Positions 16,034-24,524 of a stretch of DNA of 26,632 bases are shown one piece after another. Source of the stretch: Wenzhouxiangella sp. (lineage in GTDB: Bacteria > Pseudomonadota > Gammaproteobacteria > Xanthomonadales > Wenzhouxiangellaceae). The DNA lies in assembly GCA_007123575.1 (NCBI GenBank), contig SKKV01000298.1, forward strand, positions 1 through 26,632, in the 5' to 3' direction. Position 1 is the stretch's first letter; each line of letters starts with the position of its first letter. Below the pieces are notes generated by a model that ran no database searches, was not told the origin of the DNA, and saw nothing but the letters and a program-made list of their open reading frames with translations. The position numbers and the translations under genes are program-made.

Positions 16034-16924
16034 TTATTGGTATCGGGGTGGTTCGTTGTTGGGGGTTGTTTTGAAGCGGCGGTGTAGCCACCAGTACTGG
16101 GTTGGGGCCTGGCGTATTTTTGCTTCGAGGTAGGCGTTGAAGCGGGTCAGGTCGGCGACTGGGTTGCCGCTGGGGAAATTGTCGAATGCCCGGTCAATAA
16201 CCACCGTTACCCGGCCGGTGGCTTCGTCCTTGAGGGGATACATGGGGACGACCACGGCGCGGCCAAGTCTTGCCAGTTCGAGCAAGCCGCGGGCGGTGGC
16301 GGTGGGCACGCCGAAAAAGGGCGCGAATTCGCTGCGCTCGGCGCCGAAGTCCTGGTCTGGCGCATACCAGAGCACACCGCCGCTGCGCAGATGCCGGACC
16401 ATGGCGCGGAGATCATCGCGTTGGATCATGGCTTGGGCGTAGCGTGAGCGGCCGCGGTTCTGGGTCGCGTTCAGCACCGGGTTGCGCAGCGGTCGGTAAA
16501 TACCACAGGCCGGCACCTGCTCGCCGAACAGTCGCGCACCCATTTCCAGACAGGTGACGTGCCCGGTCACCAGGAGCACCCCTTGGCCATTGCCCTGGGC
16601 TGCCCGCAGGTGTTCCAACCCGCGCACCTCGCCGATCGCCTGCTCCAGCCGACCGGGCCGGTACCAACAAAGGGCAATCTCGGCCACGCTCTCGGCCAGA
16701 TGTGTGAAGTGCCGCCCCAGCACCTCGCCTCGGCGCTGCTCGGACCAGTCGGGGAAACACAACTCCAGATTGCGCCGGGCGATCCCGGCGCGCCGCCGCA
16801 TCAGCATATGCATCAGCCCCCCCACCGGCCGCATCAGCAGCCGCCCCAGTGGCAAGGGCAGCCGCCCCAGCAGGAACAGGGGGATCAGGCCAAGGCGAGT
16901 GATCAGTCCACGCAATATTTTCAT
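16034..16924 (-). CDS. lpxL: Kdo2-lipid A late acyltransferase (LpxL/HtrB family)
   Basis: A 296-residue inner-membrane acyltransferase that adds a secondary acyl chain to lipid A. The N-terminal hydrophobic helix (about residues 5-20) anchors it. The catalytic HX4E motif is GHVTCLE (His122, Glu127). Other family blocks are RRNLELCFPDWSEQ at 51-64, YRPLRNPVLN and the WYAPDQDFG segment. The length suits the family (about 300). LpxL and LpxM paralogues cannot be separated by eye, and late acyltransferases differ in chain specificity, so the symbol is provisional. The ATG at 16924 faces waaA across a short divergent interval, consistent with acylation around the time Kdo is added. Confidence 0.9.
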   Translation of the reverse strand: MKILRGLITRLGLIPLFLLGRLPLPLGRLLMRPVGGLMHMLMRRRAGIARRNLELCFPDWSEQRRGEVLGRHFTHLAESVAEIALCWYRPGRLEQAIGEVRGLEHLRAAQGNGQGVLLVTGHVTCLEMGARLFGEQVPACGIYRPLRNPVLNATQNRGRSRYAQAMIQRDDLRAMVRHLRSGGVLWYAPDQDFGAERSEFAPFFGVPTATARGLLELARLGRAVVVPMYPLKDEATGRVTVVIDRAFDNFPSGNPVADLTRFNAYLEAKIRQAPTQYWWLHRRFKTTPNNEPPRYQ

Positions 16925-16994
16925 ACGTCAGCATTATTCACACATCGGACTAGCGCAGGCAGCTCTCGGCGAGAAACTTGGTTACACTTGCTCG

Positions 16995-18269
16995 GTGCTG
17001 ACCGTCTACCGAATGTTTGCCTGGCTGCTGGCGCCGCTGCTGATCTGGCGGCTGCACCGCCCGGGCCCCGACCACGACGGGTTAAAACATCGACGCGGCG
17101 AGCGCCTCGGAAAAATGACCCCGAGCGACAATCAGCCGATCTGGGTGCACGCAGCCTCGGTCGGCGAGGTCAACGCCGCGCGCGGGCTGATCGACGGACT
17201 GCGGCGGCGGTTTCCCGATTACCCAGTGCTGCTGAGTACTTTCACCGTCTCTGGCGCCTTGCACGCCGAACGCGTCCTCGGCGATAAAGCAGACGACCAG
17301 CTCAGCCACCGTTTTCTGCCGGTCGACAGCCTCTCATGCGTGAAGCGCTGGCTGAATGCGACCGCGCCCCGAATTGGCATCATTGTCGAAACCGAGATCT
17401 GGCCGGAGTTGTTCGAGCAGGCCGCCCGACGCCAGCTGCCGCTGGTCATGGTCAACGCGCGCTTGAGCGACAAGACCATGCGCCAGAGCCGACGCTTCAA
17501 GCGCCTGTATGCGCGTGCCCTGGCCCATGTCGACCTGGCCCTGTGCCAGTCGGACATGGATGCCGAGCGACTGAAAGCCCTGGGTGTTGATTCTGAACAG
17601 GTCGAGGTCAGCGGCAATCTCAAGTTCGACAATCCGCTGCCGGCCGATACCCTGCAGAGCGCACGGACACTGCGCCAGGACTGGGGCCTGCGACCAACCT
17701 GGGTGGCCGGCAGCACCCGTCCCGGCGAAGAGGCCATCATTCTGAATACCCATGCGCAGCTGTTGGCAGAGCGGCCAGATGCGCTGCTGGTGCTCGCACC
17801 ACGGCATCCGGAGCGCTGCGAGGAGGTCATTGAGCTGATCGAAGCCGCCGGTTTGCGCTGGCGGCGTATCGACCAGGCTGGAGAAGAAGAACAAAAGGTG
17901 GTGCTGGTCGACAAGCTGGGCGTACTGACGGCCTGCTACGCGGCAAGCCAGGTCTGCTTCGTCGGCGGCAGCCTGGCGCCGTTTGGTGGTCACAACCTGC
18001 TTGAGCCGGCCGCGCTGGGCAAGCCGGTGCTGGCCGGCCCCTTCCTCGATCAGCAGCAGGCTGCGGCAGATGCGCTCAGCCAGTCAGATGCAGTGGCTAT
18101 GGTCGAGGATGCCGAGTCGCTGGCTGAAGCCATTGCTGAACTCTGGCAACACCCGGAGCTCGCGCTGGCCCGGGGGCGGGCCGCGCTTGGCGTGGTCGAG
18201 TCAGGCCGCGGCGCGCTGCGCCTGACTTTGGAGAGGATTGGCCAGCGGCTCAGCGCAGAAGCTGGTTGA
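16995..18269 (+). CDS. waaA: 3-deoxy-D-manno-octulosonic acid (Kdo) transferase
   Basis: A 424-residue GT30 enzyme that transfers Kdo from CMP-Kdo to lipid IVA at the inner membrane. It has an N-terminal membrane anchor (about 5-20), the conserved HRRGERLG, and VHAASVGE with the catalytic-base Glu58. The C-terminal Rossmann half has VAGSTRPGEE, LAPRHPER and the FVGGSLAPFGGHNLLEPAALGKPV signature. The frame is open far upstream but that part is antisense to lpxL. A GTG at 16995 gives the usual family length of about 425; the ATG at 17013 would trim the first helix. Whether one or two Kdo units are added cannot be read from the sequence. Its last 20 nt overlap the convergent tolC gene. Confidence 0.95.
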   Translation: MLTVYRMFAWLLAPLLIWRLHRPGPDHDGLKHRRGERLGKMTPSDNQPIWVHAASVGEVNAARGLIDGLRRRFPDYPVLLSTFTVSGALHAERVLGDKADDQLSHRFLPVDSLSCVKRWLNATAPRIGIIVETEIWPELFEQAARRQLPLVMVNARLSDKTMRQSRRFKRLYARALAHVDLALCQSDMDAERLKALGVDSEQVEVSGNLKFDNPLPADTLQSARTLRQDWGLRPTWVAGSTRPGEEAIILNTHAQLLAERPDALLVLAPRHPERCEEVIELIEAAGLRWRRIDQAGEEEQKVVLVDKLGVLTACYAASQVCFVGGSLAPFGGHNLLEPAALGKPVLAGPFLDQQQAAADALSQSDAVAMVEDAESLAEAIAELWQHPELALARGRAALGVVESGRGALRLTLERIGQRLSAEAG

Positions 18270-19599
18270 CTCGGGCCAGATCGTCCTCGTCGAGAATGCC
18301 GGCCGCCTGGTTCAAGCGCAGCTGGTTGAGAATGAACTGGTGGCGGGCCTGCGAGAAATCGCGCTCGGCCTGGAAGAAGCGCTGCTCGGACTGCAGCACA
18401 TCGACAATGGTTCGGGTGCCAACTTCGAAACCGGCATTGGTGGCCTCCAACGCGCTTTCGGCCGAAATCAGCGCCTGGCGGCGCGCCTCGACTTCGCGGA
18501 TACCGGCCACGATGGCCCGGTAAGCGGTTTCAGTCTGGCGCACCACGGCGCGCTCGGTCTGATCCAGCACCTCGTCGGCCGCGCGCAGCGAGAAGCCGGC
18601 CTGGCGGCGCCGCGACTGTACGGCAAAGCCCTGGAAAATAGGCACATTCAGGTTCAGGCCCACGTTCCAACCCTGGTTACGCAGTTCGGCCGACGCGAGG
18701 ATTTCCTGGGTCAGCGGGTCGCGGCCCACCCACTCATTGTCGACACTGCGCGAATAGCCCCCGGTGAGTGACAAGGTGGGGAAATGCCCGGCGCGGGCGA
18801 CCCGCAGGTCGGCCTCGGCCGCGCCCAGCTGGCCGCGCTGCTGCAGGACGCGCGGATTGAAGTCCAGGGCAATTTCCACCCACTCCTCGGCCGCAGCCGG
18901 GGTCGGCATGTCCAGCGGCACGTCTTCGATCAGACGGGCAAAGTTTTCAAACGAGGTACCCGTGATTTCACGCAGCGCCTCGCGCGCGTCCTCCAGCTGG
19001 TTTTCGACCAGAATGACCCGGGCCTGGGCGGCATCGTAAACAGCGCGCGCCTCGTGTACGTCGGTCACTGCCGCCAGGCCAACCTCAAAGCGCTGCTCGG
19101 CCTGCTCGAACTGGCGCCTGAGCGCGGTTTCCTCGGCGCGGGCGAAGCGCGCCGAATCAAGCGCGGTCAGGACGTCGAAGTAGCGCTCGCTGATCCGGAA
19201 CAGAAAGGCCTGGTAGGCCTCGGCGTACTGCGCATCAGCGGCCATCAGTTCAGCACGAGCCCGGGCAATGCGACCGAAATTGGCATCATCGAACAGGCTT
19301 TGACGCAGCTCTATGGCGTAGTTTTCCCGATCAATATCCGAGGTCGTTCGCGACGTCCCCGGAATGTCATTTCTCGACTCGTTTCGTCCCAACGTTCGAC
19401 CCACTGAAGCATTGATTGACGGCAGCAGGGCCGCCCTGGCTTGCACCGGCGCCTCTCCGGCGGCCGCCAGGCGCTGCTCGGCCGCGCGCAGCTCGGCGTC
19501 GTTGGCCTGGGCAAGCTCGTAAACGCCGAGCAAGTCAACGGCATGGGCCTGCGGCGCAAGCAGCAAAACAAAAACAAGCGCTGGAAACAATCTGGTCAT
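18250..19599 (-). CDS. tolC: TolC-family outer-membrane efflux/secretion channel
   Basis: A 449-residue outer-membrane factor with a signal peptide (cleavage after LAPQAHA, near residue 20) and two outer-membrane-efflux (OEP) repeats of long coiled-coil helices. Typical stretches are LYE-like GVYELAQANDAELRAAEQ near the mature N-terminus, LRQSLFD, ERYFDVLTALD and, in the second repeat, NVGLNLNVPIFQGF and EVGTRTIVDVLQSEQ. It forms the trimeric exit duct for RND/ABC efflux pumps and type I secretion; no pump or adaptor gene is adjacent. I choose the ATG at 19599, which yields a standard signal peptide; an ATG at 19620 adds seven residues. It follows pcm closely on the same strand and converges with waaA, an order I associate with xanthomonads. 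Confidence 0.93.
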   Translation of the reverse strand: MTRLFPALVFVLLLAPQAHAVDLLGVYELAQANDAELRAAEQRLAAAGEAPVQARAALLPSINASVGRTLGRNESRNDIPGTSRTTSDIDRENYAIELRQSLFDDANFGRIARARAELMAADAQYAEAYQAFLFRISERYFDVLTALDSARFARAEETALRRQFEQAEQRFEVGLAAVTDVHEARAVYDAAQARVILVENQLEDAREALREITGTSFENFARLIEDVPLDMPTPAAAEEWVEIALDFNPRVLQQRGQLGAAEADLRVARAGHFPTLSLTGGYSRSVDNEWVGRDPLTQEILASAELRNQGWNVGLNLNVPIFQGFAVQSRRRQAGFSLRAADEVLDQTERAVVRQTETAYRAIVAGIREVEARRQALISAESALEATNAGFEVGTRTIVDVLQSEQRFFQAERDFSQARHQFILNQLRLNQAAGILDEDDLARVNQLLR

Positions 19600-19631
19600 C
19601 GGCTGAAATCCGGAAGTCATGTCAGGTCAGT

Positions 19632-20288
19632 TCAAAATTCAAATATGGGCTTGTCCTCCGCGCCAACCAGGCGCGGCAGGTCAGTTTCAAACAGGCTTTC
19701 GGGCAGCCAGCGGTCGGGCCCCAACTGGCGCAGGCAGACCGCTTCCATGGCCGGCTCGTGCCCGCGGATGCCAAACAGCCGTCCGCCTACCTTGACCTTC
19801 GACAGCAACGCAGAAGGCAGTTCAACGCAGGAGGCGGTAACCACCAGGGCATCGAACGGATCAAGCTCAAGCTCGTCGAGGCCGTCGGCACACATGGCCT
19901 TGACGCTCCCGAAGCCCAGCCGGTCAAGCCGGACGGCGGCGGCGTCGGCCAGCTCGCCAATAATCTCCACCGAGGTCACCCGGGCACCCAGCGCCGACAG
20001 GCAGGCGGTGACAAAACCGGAACCGGTGCCAATTTCGAGCACTTGTTCACCAGGCTGGACATCAAGCGCCTGCAGCATACGCCCCTCCTCTACCGGCTTC
20101 ATCATTACCTGGCCATGGCCCAGCGGGATTCGCAGGTCGGCAAAGGCGAGCTTGCGATAGCGCACCGGCACGAAGTCCTCGCGCGGCACGTCTCGCAGTA
20201 CATCCAGCACTCGCCCATCGAGCACATCCCAGGTGCGAACCTGCTGCTCGATCATGTTGAAGCGGGCCTGGTCGAGATTCAGCGCCAT
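19632..20288 (-). CDS. pcm: Protein-L-isoaspartate O-methyltransferase family protein
   Basis: A 218-residue class I SAM-dependent methyltransferase of the PCMT family. Motif I is VLEIGTGSGF (83-92), followed by VTSVEIIGELA (motif post-I) and a C-terminal LKVGGRLFGIRG-like segment (about 165-176). The first 70 residues hold FNMIEQQVRTW and VPREDFVP, typical of the family. The canonical QxISQP.. segment next to the active site is replaced by HGQVMMKPVEEGR, so true isoaspartyl repair activity is less certain than the fold; many tolC-linked homologues share this divergence. It starts at the ATG at 20288 and is followed by tolC on the same strand, with which it probably forms an operon. Confidence 0.87.
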   Translation of the reverse strand: MALNLDQARFNMIEQQVRTWDVLDGRVLDVLRDVPREDFVPVRYRKLAFADLRIPLGHGQVMMKPVEEGRMLQALDVQPGEQVLEIGTGSGFVTACLSALGARVTSVEIIGELADAAAVRLDRLGFGSVKAMCADGLDELELDPFDALVVTASCVELPSALLSKVKVGGRLFGIRGHEPAMEAVCLRQLGPDRWLPESLFETDLPRLVGAEDKPIFEF

Positions 20289-20325
20289 CTAACCGTCCTG
20301 GCAGAAGTTACGATTCATATTGCGC

Positions 20326-20331
20326 ATTGTA
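20326..20331 (-). promoter_or_regulatory. Possible -10 element for pcm-tolC
   Basis: TACAAT on the minus strand lies 37 nt upstream of the pcm ATG and predicts a leader of about 30 nt. The -35 region is not convincing. Confidence 0.35.
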
Positions 20332-20337
20332 GCGGCT

Positions 20338-20366
20338 GACCTGTCGATGCGACCGTGCCACAGGTC
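20338..20366. repeat. Inverted repeat between murA and pcm
   Basis: GACCTGT (20338-20344) and ACAGGTC (20360-20366) are perfect 7-bp arms separated by 15 bp, just upstream of the pcm -10 element and just downstream of the murA stop. It could be an operator for pcm-tolC, overlapping the -35 region, or a weak murA 3' hairpin without a T-run. Confidence 0.35.
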
Positions 20367-20374
20367 ATGTTCGC

Positions 20375-21646
20375 TCAGGCTGCCGCCGTCACCGGCAAGC
20401 GGCGAATGCGTGCGCCGAGCTGACCCAGCTTTTCTTCGATATTCTCGTAGCCGCGGTCAATGTGATAGACCCGGTCAACCACCGTGTCGCCCTCAGCCAC
20501 CAGGCCGGCCAGCACCAGGCAGGCCGAGGCCCGCAGATCGGTTGCCATCAGGGGCGCTCCAGTAAGGCGCTCGACGCCGCGGGTGATGACGGTGTTGCCT
20601 TCCAGGCGCATATCCGCGCCCAGGCGCTGCAGCTCCAGCACGTGCATGAAGCGGTTTTCAAACACGTTTTCGCGCACCACGCCAGTGCCCTCGGCAATGG
20701 CGTTTAGCGCCGTGAACTGGGCCTGCATATCAGTGGGAAAGCCCGGATAGGGCGCGGTGTGGACATTCACAGCGCGCGGTCGCCGACCGCCCATGTCCAG
20801 CTCGATCCAGTCCGGCCCGGTATTGATATGGGCGCCAGCATCTTCCAGCTTGGCCAGGACAGCATCGAGGATGCCAGGTGCGGCCTGTGCCGTCCGAATA
20901 CGGCCGCCAGTCATGGCAGCGCCAACCAGAAAGGTGCCAGTCTCGATCCGATCGGGAAGGACCCGGTAGTCGAAACCGTCAAGACGCTCGCAGCCTTCAA
21001 TGGTGATCGTGTTGGTGCCATGGCCGCTGATGTGGGCGCCCATGCTGATCAGGCACTCGGCCAGATCCACCACTTCGGGCTCCTGGGCTGCGTTTTCGAT
21101 CACGGTGGTGCCTTCGGCCAGCGTGGCCGCCATCAGGATGTTTTCCGTACCGGTGACCGTGACCGTGTCCAGAACCACGCGCGCACCGCGCAAGCGGTCG
21201 GCAACGGCATGAATGTAGCCGGACTCGACGCTGATGCGCGCGCCCAGCTGATTCAGGCCATGCAAGTGCAAATCCACCGGCCTCGCCCCGATCGCACAGC
21301 CACCGGGCAGCGACACCCGAGCCTCACCGGCGCGCGCTACCAGCGGCCCCAGCACCAGGATGGAGGCGCGCATGGTCTTGACCAGGTCGTAAGGGGCCAC
21401 GTGGCTGGACAAGCCGCCCGCGTCCAGGCTGATCGCGGCATCATCGGCCAGTGAAATTTCCACCCCCATGTGGCCCAGCAGCTCCATGGTTGTGGTGACG
21501 TCCTTCAAGTGCGGCACCCCGCGCAAGCGACAGGGCTGGTCGGTAAGCAGGGATGCCATCAGGATAGGCAGCACGGCATTCTTGGCACCGGAAATTTCAA
21601 CGGTTCCCTGGAGCGGCACGCCGCCGGTAATAAGAATTCGGGCCAT
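20375..21646 (-). CDS. murA: UDP-N-acetylglucosamine 1-carboxyvinyltransferase
   Basis: A 423-residue enolpyruvyl transferase of the EPSP-synthase fold that commits UDP-GlcNAc to peptidoglycan synthesis, the target of fosfomycin. Lys22 and Asn23 in SGAKNAVLPILMA, Arg93 in VKTMRASILVLGP and the loop GGCAIGARPVD with catalytic Cys117 are all present. Since position 117 is Cys rather than Asp, intrinsic fosfomycin resistance by that route is not predicted. Length and start (ATG 21646) match the family. It follows ibaG on the same strand, the usual gammaproteobacterial pair. Confidence 0.97.
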   Translation of the reverse strand: MARILITGGVPLQGTVEISGAKNAVLPILMASLLTDQPCRLRGVPHLKDVTTTMELLGHMGVEISLADDAAISLDAGGLSSHVAPYDLVKTMRASILVLGPLVARAGEARVSLPGGCAIGARPVDLHLHGLNQLGARISVESGYIHAVADRLRGARVVLDTVTVTGTENILMAATLAEGTTVIENAAQEPEVVDLAECLISMGAHISGHGTNTITIEGCERLDGFDYRVLPDRIETGTFLVGAAMTGGRIRTAQAAPGILDAVLAKLEDAGAHINTGPDWIELDMGGRRPRAVNVHTAPYPGFPTDMQAQFTALNAIAEGTGVVRENVFENRFMHVLELQRLGADMRLEGNTVITRGVERLTGAPLMATDLRASACLVLAGLVAEGDTVVDRVYHIDRGYENIEEKLGQLGARIRRLPVTAAA

Positions 21647-21674
21647 GATTGATGACTCTCTAAGGCGGCGGGAT

Positions 21675-21911
21675 TCAGGCAGACACTTCGTCGGGCGCCT
21701 TGAGATCCAGGCTCAAGGCATGAATTTCGCGGCCGAGTTCCGGGCCAATGGCGGCATGAACGAGGCGATGGCGTTCAATCCGGCTGCGTCCGCTGAATTC
21801 GGCGTCGATAATGCGCGCGCTGTAATGAACATTATCGTCCGAAAGGACACTAACCTCGGCACCCGGCATTGCCTGTAATATACGCTGTTTGATGATTTCG
21901 GGATCGATCAC
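21675..21911 (-). CDS. ibaG: BolA/IbaG-family protein
   Basis: A 78-residue BolA-like protein with the class II KH-like fold: an N-terminal helix (DPEIIKQRILQAM), strands AEVSVLSDDNVHYSARIID, a loop FSGRSRIERHRLVHAAIG and a final strand IHALSLDLKAPDE. The His in the RHRLVHAAIG region is the conserved BolA-family position that, with monothiol glutaredoxin, can bind a 2Fe-2S cluster. I choose the GTG at 21911 (MIDPEIIKQ), which has AGG seven bases upstream; a TTG at 21941 would add ten unlikely residues. It lies 28 nt upstream of murA, which is the standard IbaG context and supports ibaG over bolA. Confidence 0.87.
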   Translation of the reverse strand: MIDPEIIKQRILQAMPGAEVSVLSDDNVHYSARIIDAEFSGRSRIERHRLVHAAIGPELGREIHALSLDLKAPDEVSA

Positions 21912-22000
21912 GATTTGACCTGGAAACGTTTGCCTGAGCAACCACGTAGTCTAACCCATCTATCGAGCCGGACCTCGCACGTCAGGCCTCTCCAATTTCC

Positions 22001-22984
22001 ATGACATCTACGCTTGCCATTGCCCTCCTGGAACTGGCCGCCGGCTTCACGCTGCTGATCTGGGCGGCGGACCGACTGGTCACGGGCGCGTCTGCCCTGG
22101 CTCGCAATCTCGGCGTTTCGCCGCTGGTGGTCGGCCTGACCATCGTCGGCTTTGGCACGTCTGCCCCGGAAATGCTGGTTTCGGCCATGGCCTCGATGCG
22201 CGGCAACCCGTCCCTGGCCATCGGCAACGCGATTGGCTCGAATATCGCCAACGTCGGGCTCATTCTGGGCCTGACCGCCATGATCTACCCGCTCAAGGTC
22301 GAACGGATCACCATGAAACGGGAGTTTCCCGTCCTGGGCCTGATCATGCTGCTGACCTTGGGCCTGATGTGGAACCTGAATTTAAGCCGGGTCGATGGCC
22401 TGGTCCTGGCCGCCGCACTGTTGCTGCTGGTTGGCGGCATGGTGGCACTTGGCCTGACTCGCGGGGAGTCGGACCCGCTGGCCGCCAGCCTGACCGAGGA
22501 GGTGCCGGATGGCATCAGCACTTGCTCGGCGATCGGCTGGACCCTACTGGGCCTGGTGCTGCTGCCGCTATCGGCCCATATCCTGGTCAACGGTGCGGTT
22601 ACCCTGGCCCTGATCGTGGGCGTGTCAGAGGCGGTGGTAGGACTGACTATTGTCGCCCTGGGCACCAGCCTGCCGGAGCTGGCCGCCGCCGCCTCCAGTG
22701 CCCTGAAAAAGGAAGACGACCTCGCAATTGGCAATATCCTCGGCTCGAATATGTTCAATCTGCTCGGGGTTTTGGGCATTGCCGCGCTGCTCCATCCGAT
22801 GCAGATCGACGCCATCCTGCTGCATCGGGATGTGACCGTGATGTTCGTGCTGACCCTGCTGCTTTTTATCCTCCTGTGGCGACGAAAAGGCCCCGGACTG
22901 ATCAGCCGACCGGCGGCAATGCTGCTTTTTACCGGCTTTATCGTCTACCAGGCCACCCTGATTCACTTCTCGCTGGCCGCATGA
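22001..22984 (+). CDS. yrbG: YrbG-like Na+/Ca2+ exchanger (CaCA family)
   Basis: A 327-residue inner-membrane antiporter with about ten membrane helices in two inverted halves. The two alpha-repeats are present: GFGTSAPE at 50-57 followed by GNAIGSNIANVGL, and ALGTSLPE at 219-226 followed by GNILGSNMFNLLG; Glu57 and Glu226 are the ion-binding acids. The central cytoplasmic stretch is short (about 150-175). It is the first gene of the plus-strand block continuing into kdsD-kdsC-lptCAB, as in E. coli, though the function in LPS export is not established and the link may be only positional. ATG 22001 starts 89 nt from the divergent ibaG start. Confidence 0.93.
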   Translation: MTSTLAIALLELAAGFTLLIWAADRLVTGASALARNLGVSPLVVGLTIVGFGTSAPEMLVSAMASMRGNPSLAIGNAIGSNIANVGLILGLTAMIYPLKVERITMKREFPVLGLIMLLTLGLMWNLNLSRVDGLVLAAALLLLVGGMVALGLTRGESDPLAASLTEEVPDGISTCSAIGWTLLGLVLLPLSAHILVNGAVTLALIVGVSEAVVGLTIVALGTSLPELAAAASSALKKEDDLAIGNILGSNMFNLLGVLGIAALLHPMQIDAILLHRDVTVMFVLTLLLFILLWRRKGPGLISRPAAMLLFTGFIVYQATLIHFSLAA

Positions 22985-23013
22985 CCGATCAACGCAGCGG
23001 ATAGAATCAGCGC

Positions 23014-23991
23014 ATGAGCATTGATCACTCCCGACTTCTGGCCGCGGCCGCCGAGGTGCTTGAAACCGAGGCCCGGGCGATTACGGCGCTGACCCGGCGC
23101 CTGGACCAGACCTTTGTTGGCGCCTGTCAGAAAATGCTCGACTGCCAGGGTCACCTGATCGTCACCGGCATGGGCAAGTCCGGGCATATCGGCCACAAGA
23201 TTGCCGCCACCCTGGCCTCCACCGGCACCCCGGCCTTTTTCGTTCATCCGGCCGAGGCCAGCCACGGCGACCTGGGCATGATTCGACGTGAAGACCTGCT
23301 GCTGGCGCTGTCGAATTCAGGTGAAACCGAGGAGGTACTGCGCCTGCTGCCAGTGCTGAAGCGGCTGGGCGTGGGCCTGATAGCGATGACCGGCAATCCG
23401 GCCTCCACCCTGGCCCGGCACGCCGATATTCATCTCGATACCAGCGTCGACCAGGAAGCCTGTCCGCTGGGTCTGGCGCCGACCGCGTCGACTTCCGCGC
23501 AGTTGGCCCTGGGCGATGCCTTGGCCGTGGCCCTGCTGGATGCGCGCGGCTTCACCGCCGAGGATTTCGCCCGCTCCCACCCCGGCGGCAAGCTGGGCCG
23601 GCGCCTGCTGGTGAGCATTGCCGATGTCATGCACGGCGGCGATGACCTGCCCCGCGTGGGGCTCGAAGCCAGCCTGGCCGAGGCGATCGTAGAAATGACC
23701 CGCAGCCGGCTCGGCATGTGCGCGGTGCTGGATGATCACGGTCGCATCGCCGGCGTGGTCACCGACGGCGACCTGCGCCGCCACGTCGACGAACTGGGCA
23801 ATATCCGGACCACCCCGGTTGAGCGCATCATGACTCCCAAACCGCGCACCATTCAGTCCGACGAACTGGCCGCCAAGGCCGTGGAAGTGATGCAGAACCA
23901 CCGGATCCAGGGCCTGCTGGTCACCAATGGCGACGGCCAGCTGGTCGGCGCGCTGAACTTCCAGGACCTGCTCCAGGCGGGCGTGGTATGA
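23014..23991 (+). CDS. kdsD: D-arabinose 5-phosphate isomerase
   Basis: A 325-residue enzyme converting ribulose 5-phosphate to arabinose 5-phosphate, the first step of Kdo synthesis. Residues about 35-190 form the SIS sugar-isomerase domain, with VTGMGKSGHIG at 50-60, HPAEASHGDLG and LSNSGETEEV. Residues about 205-325 carry two CBS domains ending in GLLVTNGDGQLVGALNFQDLL. That SIS-CBS-CBS order is typical of KdsD/KpsF. Context with kdsC immediately downstream (4-nt ATGA overlap) favours KdsD. The ATG at 23014 lies 29 nt after the yrbG stop. Confidence 0.95.
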   Translation: MSIDHSRLLAAAAEVLETEARAITALTRRLDQTFVGACQKMLDCQGHLIVTGMGKSGHIGHKIAATLASTGTPAFFVHPAEASHGDLGMIRREDLLLALSNSGETEEVLRLLPVLKRLGVGLIAMTGNPASTLARHADIHLDTSVDQEACPLGLAPTASTSAQLALGDALAVALLDARGFTAEDFARSHPGGKLGRRLLVSIADVMHGGDDLPRVGLEASLAEAIVEMTRSRLGMCAVLDDHGRIAGVVTDGDLRRHVDELGNIRTTPVERIMTPKPRTIQSDELAAKAVEVMQNHRIQGLLVTNGDGQLVGALNFQDLLQAGVV

Positions 23992-24524
23992 ACGAGCCCT
24001 GGCCAGAAGACATTCTGGACAAGGCCCGGACGGTCCGCGCCGCCGTGTTCGACGTTGACGGCGTAATGACAGACGGCCATCTTTATTACAGCGAGAACGG
24101 CAGCGAGGCCAAGGCCTTCCATACCCGCGACGGCTTGGGCATCAAAGGCCTGATCAGCCAGGGCGTGGCGGTTGGCGTAATCACCGCGCGTCAATCCGGC
24201 ATCGTTGCCCGCCGCATGCAGGAACTGGGCATCGAACATTTTCTGCAGGGCTGCCGCGACAAGCGCGCCGGCATGGTCGAGCTGACCGAACGGCTGGCAC
24301 TCATACCGGGCCAGATCGCCTACATGGGCGATGACCTGGTCGACTGGCCGGCCCTTAAGCAGGCCGGTTTGAAATGCGCGCCGGCCGATGCCGATGCATG
24401 GATTCGGCAGCGGGTCGACGTCGTAACCTCGGCCCGTGGCGGTCGCGGCGCCGTTCGGGAAGTCTGCGAGCTGATTCTCTCGGCAAAAGGCCGCCTGGAT
24501 GACTGGCGAAGCGGCTTCCAGTGA
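23988..24524 (+). CDS. kdsC: 3-deoxy-D-manno-octulosonate 8-phosphate phosphatase
   Basis: A 178-residue HAD-superfamily phosphatase that removes phosphate from Kdo-8-phosphate to give free Kdo. The DxD motif FDVDGVMTDG places the nucleophile at Asp22 and the general acid at Asp24. HTRDGLGIKGL, the motif II region VITARQS and the terminal YMGDDLVDWPALK with Asp115 and Asp116 complete a small capless, tetrameric KdsC-type protein. It overlaps kdsD by 4 nt and lptC by 4 nt (GTGA), so it is translationally coupled on both sides. Confidence 0.95.
   Translation: MNEPWPEDILDKARTVRAAVFDVDGVMTDGHLYYSENGSEAKAFHTRDGLGIKGLISQGVAVGVITARQSGIVARRMQELGIEHFLQGCRDKRAGMVELTERLALIPGQIAYMGDDLVDWPALKQAGLKCAPADADAWIRQRVDVVTSARGGRGAVREVCELILSAKGRLDDWRSGFQ

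Noticed and set aside
16554..16994. An in-frame N-terminal extension of waaA by about 147 codons.
   Set aside because: It lies wholly antisense to lpxL, has low-complexity Arg/Ser/Pro-rich translation and would give a Kdo transferase far longer than the family; the GTG at 16995 gives the expected length.
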